Part shown: piece after piece, positions 17,940 to 27,871 of the stretch
Position numbering within the stretch: the first letter of the stretch is position 1
Layout of the letters: each line of letters starts with the position of its first letter
Assembly: GCA_021772935.1 (NCBI GenBank)
Contig: JAJFLA010000038.1
Location: forward strand, 1 to 64,000
Length of the DNA: 64,000 nt
Source: Gammaproteobacteria bacterium
GTDB taxonomy: Bacteria; Pseudomonadota; Gammaproteobacteria; Xanthomonadales; SZUA-36
Direction of reading: 5' to 3'
Translations under genes and position numbers: made by a program
Notes under the pieces: generated by a model
Seen by the model: only the letters and a program-made list of their open reading frames with translations
Database searches by the model: none
What the model was told of the DNA's origin: nothing

Positions 17940-20654
17940 TTAGAAGTGGTAAGAGGCGCCTATCAAGTATGAAGCCCCATAACGCTGGAAGTCGATAATC
18001 TGACGAGTATCACCCGCGTTAAATGTTGTGAACGGCTCATCTGTCAGGTTGAAACCTTGAGCAAACACTGACAAGCCTTCTAAAGACCCAGAGAAATTCC
18101 AGCCGATCTGGGCATCAAGGATGGTCTCAGACTCAACCATACGCAGGTTGCGACCATTACCAAAGCCAGAAACCTCGCCCAGGAAATCATCACGGAAACG
18201 CCAGTTCAGACGGGCAGAGAAGCGCGCATCCTCATAATAAAAGGTCAGGTTGCCAACCGTTTCTGACAAACCTGGCAAAGTGATGGGGTCATCACCAGGA
18301 CGAGCCCTGACACTACTATCGGTGTACGAACCATTCAATATGACACCAAAGTTTCGCAAGCTATGTGAAAACACTTCGCCGGTTGTTGAAATCGCAAACT
18401 CAACACCGGTGATATCACCACCTTCACCATTGATAAATACATTAGCCAAACCTTGATTCAGCGCCGTTTCAATACCACCGGTTGGGAAGCCGCTAAAGTC
18501 CTGGACAATGGTGTCCTGGAAGGTCCAGGATTCAAGATCCTTATAGAAGAAGGCCAGGGAGAGATAGCCAGCACCATCCTGGAAATATTTCTCATAGGAA
18601 ATATCAAATGCATTTGCTATCCAGGGATCAAGTTCCGGGTTACCGCCATTGGCGCTCCAGGGTGAGTTGTTGATGTCGGTTGAGCCCGCTTTACTGGCAT
18701 CAAAGTTCCAGGTTTGGCTTGCACGCAGTTCATCCATACGTGGTCGTGCCAGTGTGCGAGCTACTGACGCACGAACGTAGTTCTCATTGCCTAAATCAAA
18801 GGTCAGGTTGATACTTGGTAGAATTTCTTCATCCGTCTTACCACCCGTAATTGCCAGTGTTTCAACACCGCTACCCGATCCAGAAGATGAAAAACCGTTT
18901 GAGCTTTGATCCCAGGCTACGAGCTGTACACCGAAGTTTCCTGAAACCCCGACATCGCCCCATGCAGTATCGATACCAAACTGGGCGTAGGCGATGAAAA
19001 CGTCTTCGTCAACTTCCCAGCTCTTGGAAACAACGTCTGCATTCGGGTTACGCACCAGGCTGTAAACACCATCTTCAATATTGGCCAGTGGATCAAAGCT
19101 GATCATGCCTGGAATACCGAGAAAGCTGAGGTCTGTAATACCAACAACATTTTGCAGTGGAGCAGAGGTTTCACCATTAGCAAGTGCCAGAAAAAACTCA
19201 TCAGCGACCAGTGATTTACTGCGCTCGCTGTAGTTCACACCAAACTCCATGCTACTGACAACACCACTCAACATACGCTCGGCGCTGAGTCTTATGGAGG
19301 ACAATTCATCTTCGACGGTAGGAGAGTTGAGAAAACCAACCTGCCCACCTGGAATGATATCGCCACCCCAGCCCTGTGGGCTGGTGAGTAGAATCAGGTT
19401 CGGATCGGTATAGTCAAGGCTTGGTGAGAAAACGGCACCTTGATCACCCACCTGAAAACCCAGGTTGTCGGTTGCACCGACACCGGCAGGCCCGGTACCT
19501 GAATAGGTTTCCAACAATTGATCGGTACGATCGACCTCAGATCTGCTGAGGTCGACGACACCTGTCCAGTCATCACCCATGGCAAATTCTGTGTTCCAAC
19601 CGGCGGCCCAGACATCTGCGTCACGTTTATTGATGTCATTACGCATGACACCCTTGACGTCATTAAATTGACCCGTGGTAACGAGGCCGTTTTCAACTGT
19701 AAAACCAGGCTGCAACTGTGCCGCTGACCATTGCAATGGAAACTCAATGCCCCTGAGTGACTGCGTTTCTTCGAAGTCGGAATAGTACAGATCAAGGGAT
19801 GTGGAAAAAGTATCACTGGGTGTGTATTCAATTACACCCATGATGCCAGTGCGTTCCAGCTCAGTAGAACGAACAAATGGCTTGGCACCACCAATAACCA
19901 AATTGCCGCCACCAATCTCCGGGTAGCCCCAGGAGTTGAATCGTTCACCCTGACTTGGGTTGGACATATCGGCAATACCAATGGCCACACCGATAGTGTC
20001 ATCAGCAAACTGATCAATGTAGGAGAAAGAAAGTCTGTGCCCGGTGTCATCTGAGCCAGCGTTCAACGCATCAATCTCAGTCCACTCGTAACGTGCGTTG
20101 GCAACGATTTCCTGTTTGCCATGCTCCAGTGGTCGGATGGTACGCATGTCAGCAGTACCCGCAAGACCTTGTCCGATCAGAGATGCTGCAGGGGTTTTAT
20201 AGACAACCACGCCACTCAATAGCTCTGACGGATACTGATCAAACTCCACACCACGGTTGTCACCCACCGAAACCTGTTCACGACCATTGAGCAGTGCTGT
20301 GGTGAAATCGGGTGCAAGACCACGAACACTGATGACCTGGCTACGACCATTCAGGCGCTGCGCGGTCAAACCCGGTAAACGTGCCAGTGAATCGGCGATG
20401 CTGAGATCAGGCAACTTACCGATATCTTCGGCTGATACTGCCTCAACGATCATTTCAGAACCTTTTTTCAGGTTCATCGAGTTTTCGAGACTTTTTCGAA
20501 GACCAGTGACGACTACTTCTTCAACCATCAGGTCTTCACTGCCGTCCTGGTCGTCCGCTACCTGATCTTGCGCCAGCGCCGTGCCGGACGCCGCCAACAA
20601 TAAGGAAATTGTTACCGCAAGTTCCTTACGGCGAAGTATTTTCTGGGTTTTCAT
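17940..20654 (-). CDS. TonB-dependent outer membrane receptor (carbohydrate type)
   Basis: A 904-residue TonB-dependent transporter. The ATG at 20654 has GGAG upstream and begins a signal peptide ending ALAQD. A TonB box-like EEVVVTG follows, then a plug domain (about 45-170, with IADSLARLPGLTAQR and QVISVRG) and a 22-strand barrel ending in the aromatic-terminated YLIGASYHF. The plug resembles the receptor subclass used for glycans in Alteromonadales and Caulobacter-like bacteria. Neighbouring amylase, transporters and divergent LacI regulator indicate maltodextrin uptake across the outer membrane. A candidate LacI operator lies upstream at 20748. Confidence 0.93.
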   Translation of the reverse strand: MKTQKILRRKELAVTISLLLAASGTALAQDQVADDQDGSEDLMVEEVVVTGLRKSLENSMNLKKGSEMIVEAVSAEDIGKLPDLSIADSLARLPGLTAQRLNGRSQVISVRGLAPDFTTALLNGREQVSVGDNRGVEFDQYPSELLSGVVVYKTPAASLIGQGLAGTADMRTIRPLEHGKQEIVANARYEWTEIDALNAGSDDTGHRLSFSYIDQFADDTIGVAIGIADMSNPSQGERFNSWGYPEIGGGNLVIGGAKPFVRSTELERTGIMGVIEYTPSDTFSTSLDLYYSDFEETQSLRGIEFPLQWSAAQLQPGFTVENGLVTTGQFNDVKGVMRNDINKRDADVWAAGWNTEFAMGDDWTGVVDLSRSEVDRTDQLLETYSGTGPAGVGATDNLGFQVGDQGAVFSPSLDYTDPNLILLTSPQGWGGDIIPGGQVGFLNSPTVEDELSSIRLSAERMLSGVVSSMEFGVNYSERSKSLVADEFFLALANGETSAPLQNVVGITDLSFLGIPGMISFDPLANIEDGVYSLVRNPNADVVSKSWEVDEDVFIAYAQFGIDTAWGDVGVSGNFGVQLVAWDQSSNGFSSSGSGSGVETLAITGGKTDEEILPSINLTFDLGNENYVRASVARTLARPRMDELRASQTWNFDASKAGSTDINNSPWSANGGNPELDPWIANAFDISYEKYFQDGAGYLSLAFFYKDLESWTFQDTIVQDFSGFPTGGIETALNQGLANVFINGEGGDITGVEFAISTTGEVFSHSLRNFGVILNGSYTDSSVRARPGDDPITLPGLSETVGNLTFYYEDARFSARLNWRFRDDFLGEVSGFGNGRNLRMVESETILDAQIGWNFSGSLEGLSVFAQGFNLTDEPFTTFNAGDTRQIIDFQRYGASYLIGASYHF

Positions 20655-20747
20655 GGTTTCTCCAAACGACAAAATAAAAACTGGCTTCATCCCAGCTTGA
20701 AATTACTCAGCACAGACTGCCTTTTCTTATTGGTGACAACAAGTTTA

Positions 20748-20761
20748 TGCAATCGTATTCA
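20748..20761. promoter_or_regulatory. Candidate LacI-family operator upstream of TonB receptor
   Basis: TGCAATCGTATTCA has a central CG and shares the CGTATTCA half-site with the candidate at 11036-11051. It lies between the divergent receptor and LacI genes, about 95 bases before the receptor start. Symmetry is only partial, so confidence is limited. Confidence 0.35.
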
Positions 20762-20902
20762 GTTAAATTAGCGTTTAATCTAGTCGCTGCCAGCGCGTCA
20801 AATAAACTTCTCAACGCGGGTCACAACATAAAACGTCATCAATGCTATGATTGACAATGCAGCCACAGCGTACGAAAGCCATTTATTGGAGTCCTTTGAA
20901 TC

Positions 20903-21928
20903 ATGGGTTCTGGCAAGACCACTTCATTTGATATCGCACACCGTGCCGGGGTCTCACAGGCAACGGTTTCACGGGCTTTGCGTGACAGTCCACTGGTTAA
21001 TCCAAAGACACGCGAAAGGATTAAAAGAGTTGCACGTGAACTGAACTACCAGGTCGACCGTACCGCTGCCGGTCTGCGCTCTCAACACAGTCATACGCTT
21101 GCCATTTTATTGTTCGAGGATCCCACCACGGACGATTCCCAGATTAATCCATTTTTCCTATCCATGCTGGGTAACATTACCCGTGCCGCGGCAAGACGTA
21201 ATTACGACGTGTTGGTTTCATTTCAACAGTTGAGTGATGACTGGCACATTAAATACCAGGTCAGTAATCGCGCCGATGGCATTATTCTGCTGGGTTATGG
21301 AGATTATAGTGGCTTCGCTGACAAGGTTGATAAGCTGGTCAAAGCAAAGGCGCGCTTTGTGGTCTGGGGAGCAACAGGGCCTGGTTTGAGTGGCCAGACG
21401 ATTGGTTGTGACAATGCAAGCGGCGCTTTCGATGCCACCTCACACCTCATCAAACTGGGCCGGAAGAACATCGCATTTTTTGGTGGTACTACCCACAACA
21501 GCCCTGAGTTCAGACAACGCTATGAGGGTTATTGTAAAGCGTTAAGGGCAGCCGGGCTGAACGTTGACGCTGGCCTGCAGTTTGATGCAGACAGCCAGGA
21601 GACTGCTGGCGCATCTGCAACGGTTTCCCTGTTGGAATCCGGAAAACCCTTTGATGCTATATTTGCTGCCAGTGACCTGATTGCGATCGGTGCCATTAAG
21701 CGGCTACGTGCGGAAGGCTTAAGAATACCCACAGATGTTTCGGTCGTAGGTTTTGACAACATCCCGGCAGCTTCTTATTTCAACCCTTCACTGACCACCG
21801 TTCACCAGGATACCATTGCAGCAGGGGAACAACTGGTGAGTCAATTGATCGGTATGATCAAGGGCGAGCAGCGCGAGTCTCAGCTTCTGCAACCGAGCCT
21901 CGTAATCCGCGGATCGTGCGGCGGTTAA
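20903..21928 (+). CDS. LacI-family transcriptional regulator
   Basis: A 341-residue LacI/GalR repressor. The N-terminal helix-turn-helix (about 8-30) reads DIAHRAGVSQATVSRALRD, followed by the hinge LNYQVDRTAAGLRSQ and a periplasmic-binding-protein-like sugar sensor domain (about 65-335). It is divergent from the TonB receptor and ends overlapping the convergent HEAT-repeat gene by four bases. As the only regulator in the glycan locus, it probably represses the receptor and transporter genes until a maltose-like inducer binds. Family call firm; inducer inferred. Confidence 0.93.
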   Translation: MGSGKTTSFDIAHRAGVSQATVSRALRDSPLVNPKTRERIKRVARELNYQVDRTAAGLRSQHSHTLAILLFEDPTTDDSQINPFFLSMLGNITRAAARRNYDVLVSFQQLSDDWHIKYQVSNRADGIILLGYGDYSGFADKVDKLVKAKARFVVWGATGPGLSGQTIGCDNASGAFDATSHLIKLGRKNIAFFGGTTHNSPEFRQRYEGYCKALRAAGLNVDAGLQFDADSQETAGASATVSLLESGKPFDAIFAASDLIAIGAIKRLRAEGLRIPTDVSVVGFDNIPAASYFNPSLTTVHQDTIAAGEQLVSQLIGMIKGEQRESQLLQPSLVIRGSCGG

Positions 21929-22953
21929 CGGATCAAGAGTTCTGTTAGTGCAGCAATGGTGTTGTCATCTTCCGACTGGGCCAGCCAGAAAAGAGCCTGG
22001 CGGCGCACGGCTCGTGGGCTTTGAGTATCTTTGGCAATATTCAGCAATATTTGACTTGCGTTGTCAGCCGGCAACTGCGAGATCGCAAACACAGCCTGCT
22101 CCAGAACATCTTTGTCCCGCTCGGTTTTAATCACTTCCAGTAACCAGCCCTGAGCACGTTGCGGGTATTCTTCGGCGAGCCAGAACATCGCTTGCCCGCG
22201 TTGTTCTGGATCATTATCCGATTTACTAATCTCAAATAATAATTTGGCTGCCTCTGGCGTGCTGTTCTGCCCCAACGCGAAATTAATCTCACGACGCGTA
22301 TCACCCTTGGGTAGCTCCACAAGCAACCGCTTGAGCAGTTTGAAACCTTCATTGCCACGTGATTCCCCTAGCCAAAAAACCGCCTCTTCGGACAAGTCAC
22401 CCGCTGTTTCTTTCGCCAGGGAATAAAGTCGCTGCCCTGCTTTTGTGCTTCGGTGCAAGGCAATTGCAAACAGGGCTGAACCACTTGACGAATGATGAGC
22501 ATCCGAACGTACCACAGTCTCAAGCCAATCTAAGCCAGCGGCATTATCCACCGCGCCGATCCAGGTCACTTGCGCACCATTACCCTCTACCGGGCAAGAC
22601 TCACCGACGACACGAAGTTTGTATGCCTGACCATCACGAATCTGACTATATACAATCACATTTTCCGTTGCCGGTGAGTCAGATCGTGTGCCATGGTTTT
22701 CATGCTTACTTTCCAGGCTACAGCCGACATCTCGCATACGGTTCCATTTTCCCTGCCAACAACATGGCGAGCGAGTACCAGCCTGTGCCGGCAGGCTGAA
22801 TGCCAGCCACTGACCTTCTGTGGCTTTGATCGCCTTTGCAGGATAAGTGATCGAAGTTTTATCGGTTACCTCCGCGTTATACAGCTCACCAACCTGGGCC
22901 CAGGCATGACCAACAACAACAACCAGGGCTAAACCCAACCATTTCGCTTTCAT
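21925..22953 (-). CDS. Exported HEAT-repeat protein (small)
   Basis: A 342-residue protein with a signal peptide (MKAKWLGLALVVVVGHAWA). Residues about 20-130 form a cysteine-containing beta-rich head (CCWQGKW, GCSLE, ESCPVEG). From about 145 to the end there are helical HEAT-like repeats of the form AVFWLGES, AMFWLAEE, ALFWLAQS. It is the last gene of the sigma/anti-sigma/HEAT operon; its ATG overlaps the stop of the large HEAT gene by four bases. No catalytic motif is visible. It probably binds another exported protein, perhaps the large HEAT partner; this is inferred from gene coupling. Confidence 0.82.
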   Translation of the reverse strand: MKAKWLGLALVVVVGHAWAQVGELYNAEVTDKTSITYPAKAIKATEGQWLAFSLPAQAGTRSPCCWQGKWNRMRDVGCSLESKHENHGTRSDSPATENVIVYSQIRDGQAYKLRVVGESCPVEGNGAQVTWIGAVDNAAGLDWLETVVRSDAHHSSSGSALFAIALHRSTKAGQRLYSLAKETAGDLSEEAVFWLGESRGNEGFKLLKRLLVELPKGDTRREINFALGQNSTPEAAKLLFEISKSDNDPEQRGQAMFWLAEEYPQRAQGWLLEVIKTERDKDVLEQAVFAISQLPADNASQILLNIAKDTQSPRAVRRQALFWLAQSEDDNTIAALTELLIR

Positions 22954-24509
22954 CCCTTTTTCTCCAGCATTTCGAACAGGTATTCATCGGATTCTTCCGA
23001 GTCCATGATGGTCAACATCTGCAACATTTCACGTTTTAACTCAGGGTCAGCTTCGGTTTTTAATAGCTTGATCAGACCCTGGACATTCTCCATGATCATC
23101 ATGGATTGAATGACGGCTTGTTTTTCCTGCTGCGAGCCATCCGGATAAAGCTCCACCAAGTATTGGGCAGCATCGACATCACCGCTAACAGCCAGCATCT
23201 GGATAGCCTGGTCCCTCAACTCGGCTTCCGTTTCAGATTGCAGTACTTTAATGAGGCCATCAATGTCATCTGCAATCATCATGGATTGTAGAACCGCTTT
23301 GCGAAGTTCCATTTTTTCGATGTTTGAATAAAGCACCCCCATTTCCTTGGTGGCCTCCATCACACCCAACGTGTGAATTGCATTAAGTTGCAATTCGGTA
23401 TCAGTTTCTGTGCGGATTATTTTCAACGCCAGATCCTGTGCGTCATCCATCATAACCAGGGATTCCAACACCACCCTTTTTTCCTCAATGGAACTTGCGT
23501 TGTCGTATACCGATTCGAGCAGTGTTGCTGCGCCTTTACCATCTTCCATCGCGATGCCGTGGATTGCAGTTTTGCGCATTTCTGGATCCGTCTCGGTTTC
23601 CAATATTTGCCGCAAAGTTTGTGTGTCTCCCGCCAGAAAGAAAGCTTCCAAAGCAGCCAACCTGGTTTCCCTGCCTTTAAGCTTCGGGTACAGATCACGT
23701 AACTCATCAGTAGCATCCATCACACCCAGCGTGTGGATTATTTCCATTTGCAGTTTCGGGTTCGTTTCAGTCTTGAGAAGATCAGTCAGTATTTCAAGCA
23801 ATTCTCCAGACTCATCAGCAATCATATAAGCCTGAATAACGGCTTGCTTGACTTGAACGCTATCAGATTCCTGGTACAGCCGGGCGAGTAATTCAATCGA
23901 AGCTTGACTGGAAGAAATACCAAGCATGTGAATGGCATCCGCCTGTAATTCCAGGTCTTTACTATCACGTGCGATCTGGGCGATAGCCTCTTGAGCCCGA
24001 GGATCTTCATTCATTCCCAACATGAAAAGCGTATCTCTGCGGACATTTTCCGAGCGAGTGCTTTGCATCATGTCCAGTACCAGCGGCAAGGCACGCTCCG
24101 GATCGCGATCCATTAATTGTGCCAGCGCGAACATGTGTAATTCCTCGTCCAGACCCAAGCCGTCAGTTGCACCTGACAGAACCGGCTCTGAGCCGTCATG
24201 CTCGATTTGTAATACTTGCGCTTCTTTTACCCAACGACTGTCAGGATGTTTACGTTCCAACGTGCTTACCTGACGCTCTGCTTCTTTTGTTCGCCCCGCT
24301 TTATACAACGCATGTGCCCGCCAATACATGGAAGCATCAGCGGTTTTCTTATCGGCCTTGATCGCCTGCTTGAACTGCTCGGCAGCCTCGGTCCAGTTCT
24401 GCTCACGAAGTGCTTTCTGGCCTTCATCGTAAGGGGTCTGTGCCAACACGGTTACTGCAAGCAGTACGGTGCTCAGTGTGACTGTTTTTAAATACTTCCT
24501 AATTGACAT
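22950..24509 (-). CDS. Exported TPR-HEAT repeat protein (large)
   Basis: A 519-residue protein with a signal peptide ending near VLAQT. Residues about 27-100 are TPR-like (EGQKALREQNWTEAAEQFKQAIKADKK). The rest is a long HEAT-repeat array of roughly 30-residue units with recurring QADAIHMLGI, QMEIIHTLGVM, LNAIHTLGVM and AVIQSMMIM motifs. The repeat helices carry many acidic residues. It sits 10 bases after the anti-sigma-like gene and overlaps the small HEAT gene. It is probably a periplasmic scaffold or binding solenoid. No homologue of known function recognised. Confidence 0.82.
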   Translation of the reverse strand: MSIRKYLKTVTLSTVLLAVTVLAQTPYDEGQKALREQNWTEAAEQFKQAIKADKKTADASMYWRAHALYKAGRTKEAERQVSTLERKHPDSRWVKEAQVLQIEHDGSEPVLSGATDGLGLDEELHMFALAQLMDRDPERALPLVLDMMQSTRSENVRRDTLFMLGMNEDPRAQEAIAQIARDSKDLELQADAIHMLGISSSQASIELLARLYQESDSVQVKQAVIQAYMIADESGELLEILTDLLKTETNPKLQMEIIHTLGVMDATDELRDLYPKLKGRETRLAALEAFFLAGDTQTLRQILETETDPEMRKTAIHGIAMEDGKGAATLLESVYDNASSIEEKRVVLESLVMMDDAQDLALKIIRTETDTELQLNAIHTLGVMEATKEMGVLYSNIEKMELRKAVLQSMMIADDIDGLIKVLQSETEAELRDQAIQMLAVSGDVDAAQYLVELYPDGSQQEKQAVIQSMMIMENVQGLIKLLKTEADPELKREMLQMLTIMDSEESDEYLFEMLEKKG

Positions 24510-24519
24510 AATGGTGTCC

Positions 24520-25278
24520 TTATATCGATATTTCAGATTTATTGAGTTGCTTGTTCATGACGCGAACCCTGAACAAAAGGCCGTCTCTGACCTCTTGTTG
24601 CATCCGTTCACGGGTTGCCAGCGAGCCCGACTGGGCTTCATGGGCCAGTTCGATCAGCAAAGGTTCGAGATCTGCCAGGAATGCGGCGAGTTTGCGTTTA
24701 CCCTGCGAGGCTGCTGCCTGCCGATACAAACGGTTGGCGACCAGCATGTCTGTGGCATATGCAGCCTCGCGGGATCCTGGCTCTGATGCATTGGCGAATT
24801 GAGTCAACACCAGGTTGACCTGTTCCAGGTGGCCGGATACTGAGTGGGTCAAAAGACGGTTGGAGTCAATGTTTGCCAACGCAACTGAATCACCATTGAA
24901 CGGGGCACCGGGGGCGTTGATCATTTCCTGCCCACCATTGCGCCCCAAGGTAAACGCCAGTACCGCTACCAGCACTATGGAAAGTGCGCCAGCAAGGCTG
25001 AATCGTGGTTGTGCGATTGCTGACCACCAGGCTTTTAGGCGACCACCGTTACTAGCAGGCTCACTATTCAGTTGTGATGAAATCCGCTGCCAAACATCCT
25101 GACCGTAATCATCACCGCGCACAGGCGGCAGATAGGAATCTGCCAGTTTGAGTTCGTTAGACAAAGCCTCATAGCGAGCTGACAGCTGGTCTGATTCTGC
25201 GACCATAACAGCCAGGGCGGGATCTTCATGTTCGCCATAAAACAACAGGGTCAAGTCATCGTCAGTAATATTTCTCAT
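24520..25278 (-). CDS. Single-pass membrane anti-sigma factor-like protein
   Basis: A 252-residue protein with a cytoplasmic N-terminal domain (about 1-85), one transmembrane helix (about 93-112, SLAGALSIVLVAVLAFTLG) and a periplasmic C-terminal domain rich in helix. It overlaps the ECF sigma gene by four bases (ATGA), the standard arrangement for an anti-sigma factor. The zinc-binding HxxxCxxC motif of the ZAS group is absent, so the call rests on topology and context. The outside domain could sense the exported HEAT proteins encoded just downstream. Confidence 0.75.
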   Translation of the reverse strand: MRNITDDDLTLLFYGEHEDPALAVMVAESDQLSARYEALSNELKLADSYLPPVRGDDYGQDVWQRISSQLNSEPASNGGRLKAWWSAIAQPRFSLAGALSIVLVAVLAFTLGRNGGQEMINAPGAPFNGDSVALANIDSNRLLTHSVSGHLEQVNLVLTQFANASEPGSREAAYATDMLVANRLYRQAAASQGKRKLAAFLADLEPLLIELAHEAQSGSLATRERMQQEVRDGLLFRVRVMNKQLNKSEISI

Positions 25279-25826
25279 GTTGCTACCAATGGTCTTAGTG
25301 CGATGCGCATTTTTTTAACTGCGCGGAATATGTTCTGTTTGCAGGCACCGGTGGTTATTTCCATGATGCGGGCAACTTCCTGGATCGAATGGCCTTCATA
25401 ATGTTTAAGCAGCAAGGCTGTACGTTCTGCCTCGCTGAGATCCATCATGGCGGCCTGTGTTTGTGTGCTGATATCAATTTGGGTACCGGTATCCACTGTA
25501 ACCCCCACTTGATCAGCCGTTTCCCACTCAGGCTCTTCAGTCTCGAATTGTTTACGCCTGACATGCTTGCGCAGGTAATCCATGGCTGTGTTGACCGTTA
25601 TTCGGTGTAGCCAGGATTTAAAACTCGACTCCATGCGGAAATGACCAATATTCTTCCAGGCTTTAATAAATGCCTCCTGTACAATATCTTCAGCCGCACT
25701 TTCATCACTGCTTAGTCGCCAGGCCAGTCGGAACATGGCATGGCTGTGTTCCAGTACCAGTTCGCGAAACGCCATACGGTCCCCTGCAGCAGCCTTTCGG
25801 ATAGTTTTTTGTTCGCTTTGGCTCAT
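25275..25826 (-). CDS. ECF-type RNA polymerase sigma factor
   Basis: A 183-residue sigma-70 family factor with region 2 (about 8-75, including DIVQEAFIKAWKNIGHFR and SWLHRITVN) and region 4 (about 128-178, LSEAERTALLLKHYEGHS and a helix-turn-helix). There is no region 3 or 1, which defines the ECF group. Start 25826 (MSQSEQK) gives the family length; a longer frame to 25922 has an unlikely leader. It is the first gene of a four-gene operon and is overlapped by the putative anti-sigma gene. Its targets, probably including its own promoter, cannot be read here. Confidence 0.92.
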   Translation of the reverse strand: MSQSEQKTIRKAAAGDRMAFRELVLEHSHAMFRLAWRLSSDESAAEDIVQEAFIKAWKNIGHFRMESSFKSWLHRITVNTAMDYLRKHVRRKQFETEEPEWETADQVGVTVDTGTQIDISTQTQAAMMDLSEAERTALLLKHYEGHSIQEVARIMEITTGACKQNIFRAVKKMRIALRPLVAT

Positions 25827-25961
25827 TTCAGAAGTATAGACGGAGGTCCGGCGCCTTAGGTTAGCCAGAGAATGTAACAATATAGCTGCAGCACGGTCGC
25901 TGCCGCAAAAGTCGTTAGCCAATGGTCAATATGCAGCTGGTGGAATTAGGGAAGCTCTGAT

Positions 25962-26327
25962 CTATTCAGGTGGTCGCACATTACCCAGTTCATCGTCGGT
26001 AAAAAGTTTTGAAATTGCCATGAATCGCAGACCAAGCGGGATTTCTAAAGAGAAGCTCGAGCCCCTTCCCGGTGAAACATCAACCGTAATATGTGAGTTT
26101 TTATAGTATTCAAACTGATCTGCTGCCATATAAAAATTGCAGCCATGTATTTCACCCAAACAGAGGTCTCTGGAACCAATTAAGAATTCACCTCGTGCAA
26201 AACACATTGGAGCAGAGCCATCACAACAACCACCGCTTTGGTGAAACATCAGCTCACCATGCTGTTGCCGAAGCTGATCTATGACCGCCTTGGCTTTGTC
26301 GGTCACCGATACACGGTCCAGGTACAT
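25962..26327 (-). CDS. DUF779 family protein
   Basis: A 121-residue small protein of the DUF779 family, recognised by the Cys-rich HQSGGCCDGSAPMCF segment (about 29-43) and the DLCLGEIHGCNFYM segment. Genes of this family are found next to NAD-dependent aldehyde dehydrogenases of the AcoD/ExaC group, as here, 47 bases downstream of one. Function is unproven; conserved Cys residues suggest metal or redox chemistry. Probably co-transcribed with the dehydrogenase. Confidence 0.9.
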   Translation of the reverse strand: MYLDRVSVTDKAKAVIDQLRQQHGELMFHQSGGCCDGSAPMCFARGEFLIGSRDLCLGEIHGCNFYMAADQFEYYKNSHITVDVSPGRGSSFSLEIPLGLRFMAISKLFTDDELGNVRPPE

Positions 26328-26374
26328 GTGAATGTCCCTATGAATGCCTGGCTTCGAATCCGGGCCGGTGGTTA

Positions 26375-27871
26375 TTAGAAGAATCCCAGTGGTTTTTTAT
26401 CATAAGACATCAACACATTCTTGGTGTGGCGATAGTGGCTTAACATCATTTTGTGGTTTTCGCGCCCGATGCCGGATTTCTTATAGCCACCAAATGAAGC
26501 CCCTGCCGGGTAAGCATGATAACAATTACACCAGATACGGCCGGCCTGAATGCCACGGGCAAAGGTCTGCATCTGATGCACATCCCGGGTCCAGACACCC
26601 GCACCTAATCCGTACAGCGTGTCATTGGCTATCTCCATTGCCTCGGCTTCATCCTTAAATGTTGTCACGCTCAAAACCGGGCCGAATATCTCCTCCTGGA
26701 AAATTCGCATTTTGTTATGACCTTTGAAAATGGTTGGTTTGATGTATAGACCATTCGGATAAATATCATTGTCAAAAGCTCCACCGCCAATCAACACTTC
26801 TGCGCCTTCCTGTTTTCCGACGTCGATATAATTCAGTATTTTTTCATACTGATCATTGGATGCCTGTGCACCCATTTGTGTATTCAAATCCAGCGGGTCA
26901 CCCATCTTGATGGCTTCAACACGTTTCAGGCAGCGCGCCATGAATTCTTCATAGATACTTTCCTGAATGAGAGCGCGTGATGGGCAGGTACATACTTCAC
27001 CCTGGTTAAAGGCAAACAATACCAACCCTTCAATGGCCTTATCGAGGAAGTCATCGTCCTGGGCCATTACACTTTCAAAGAAAATGTTTGGCGACTTGCC
27101 ACCCAACTCCAGCGTTACAGGAATAATATTCTCAGAGGCATATTGCATAATGAGTCGACCGGTTGTGGTCTCACCGGTGAAAGCAATTTTCTTGATGTCT
27201 GGATGGGTCGCCAGTGGTTTACCGGCTTCCGGGCCAAACCCATTGACAATATTCAATACACCAGCCGGCAGCAAATCAGCAATCACTTCCATTAAAAACA
27301 GAATAGAAACAGGTGTTTGCTCTGCAGGTTTCAGGACAACACAATTACCAGCAGAAAGTGCGGGTGCCAGTTTCCATGTTGCCATCAGGATCGGAAAATT
27401 CCATGGGATGATTTGGCCAACGACCCCCAAAGGCTCATGAATCTCCAGTGAAACTGTGGTCTCATCCAACTCAGCCACTTGACCGGCCTCGGCACGAATG
27501 ACACTACCAAAATAACGGAAATGATCCACCGCCAGAGGGATATCGGCAGCCATGGTTTCCCGGATAGCTTTTCCATTATCCCAGGTTTCTACCAGCGCCA
27601 GACTCTCGAGATTTTCCTCGATACGCTCAGCAATCTTGAACATAAGGTTACTACGCTCGGTAGCAGACGTTTTACCCCAGGCATCGGCCGCTTTGCCAGC
27701 CGCTTCAACTGCCAGATCGATGTCATTGCTATTGGACTTTGCCACGCGGGCAATGAAGCTTCCATCAATGGGGGAGGTATCATCAAAATAATCACCATCG
27801 ACAGGCGCGACCCATTCTCCTCCAATGTAATTTTCATATTGTGATTTGAATTCGGGTTTTTGAGATGACAT
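26375..27871 (-). CDS. NAD-dependent aldehyde dehydrogenase (AcoD/ExaC-like)
   Basis: A 498-residue aldehyde dehydrogenase oxidising aldehydes to acids. Catalytic Cys294 lies in [11 protein letters not shown], general-base Glu255 in LELGGKSP, and the cofactor loop is FTGETTTGR. The GEVCTCPSR form and the DUF779 partner match the acetaldehyde/chloroacetaldehyde dehydrogenase group (AcoD, ExaC). The ATG has GGAG seven bases upstream. In this genome it could act on fatty aldehydes from the AlkB route or on acetaldehyde from acetoin cleavage; neither is proven by position. Confidence 0.94.
   Translation of the reverse strand: MSSQKPEFKSQYENYIGGEWVAPVDGDYFDDTSPIDGSFIARVAKSNSNDIDLAVEAAGKAADAWGKTSATERSNLMFKIAERIEENLESLALVETWDNGKAIRETMAADIPLAVDHFRYFGSVIRAEAGQVAELDETTVSLEIHEPLGVVGQIIPWNFPILMATWKLAPALSAGNCVVLKPAEQTPVSILFLMEVIADLLPAGVLNIVNGFGPEAGKPLATHPDIKKIAFTGETTTGRLIMQYASENIIPVTLELGGKSPNIFFESVMAQDDDFLDKAIEGLVLFAFNQGEVCTCPSRALIQESIYEEFMARCLKRVEAIKMGDPLDLNTQMGAQASNDQYEKILNYIDVGKQEGAEVLIGGGAFDNDIYPNGLYIKPTIFKGHNKMRIFQEEIFGPVLSVTTFKDEAEAMEIANDTLYGLGAGVWTRDVHQMQTFARGIQAGRIWCNCYHAYPAGASFGGYKKSGIGRENHKMMLSHYRHTKNVLMSYDKKPLGFF

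Noticed and set aside
26352..26375. GGCTTCGAATCC stretch resembling a tRNA T-loop after the DUF779 gene start
   Set aside because: No cloverleaf can be built around it on either strand.
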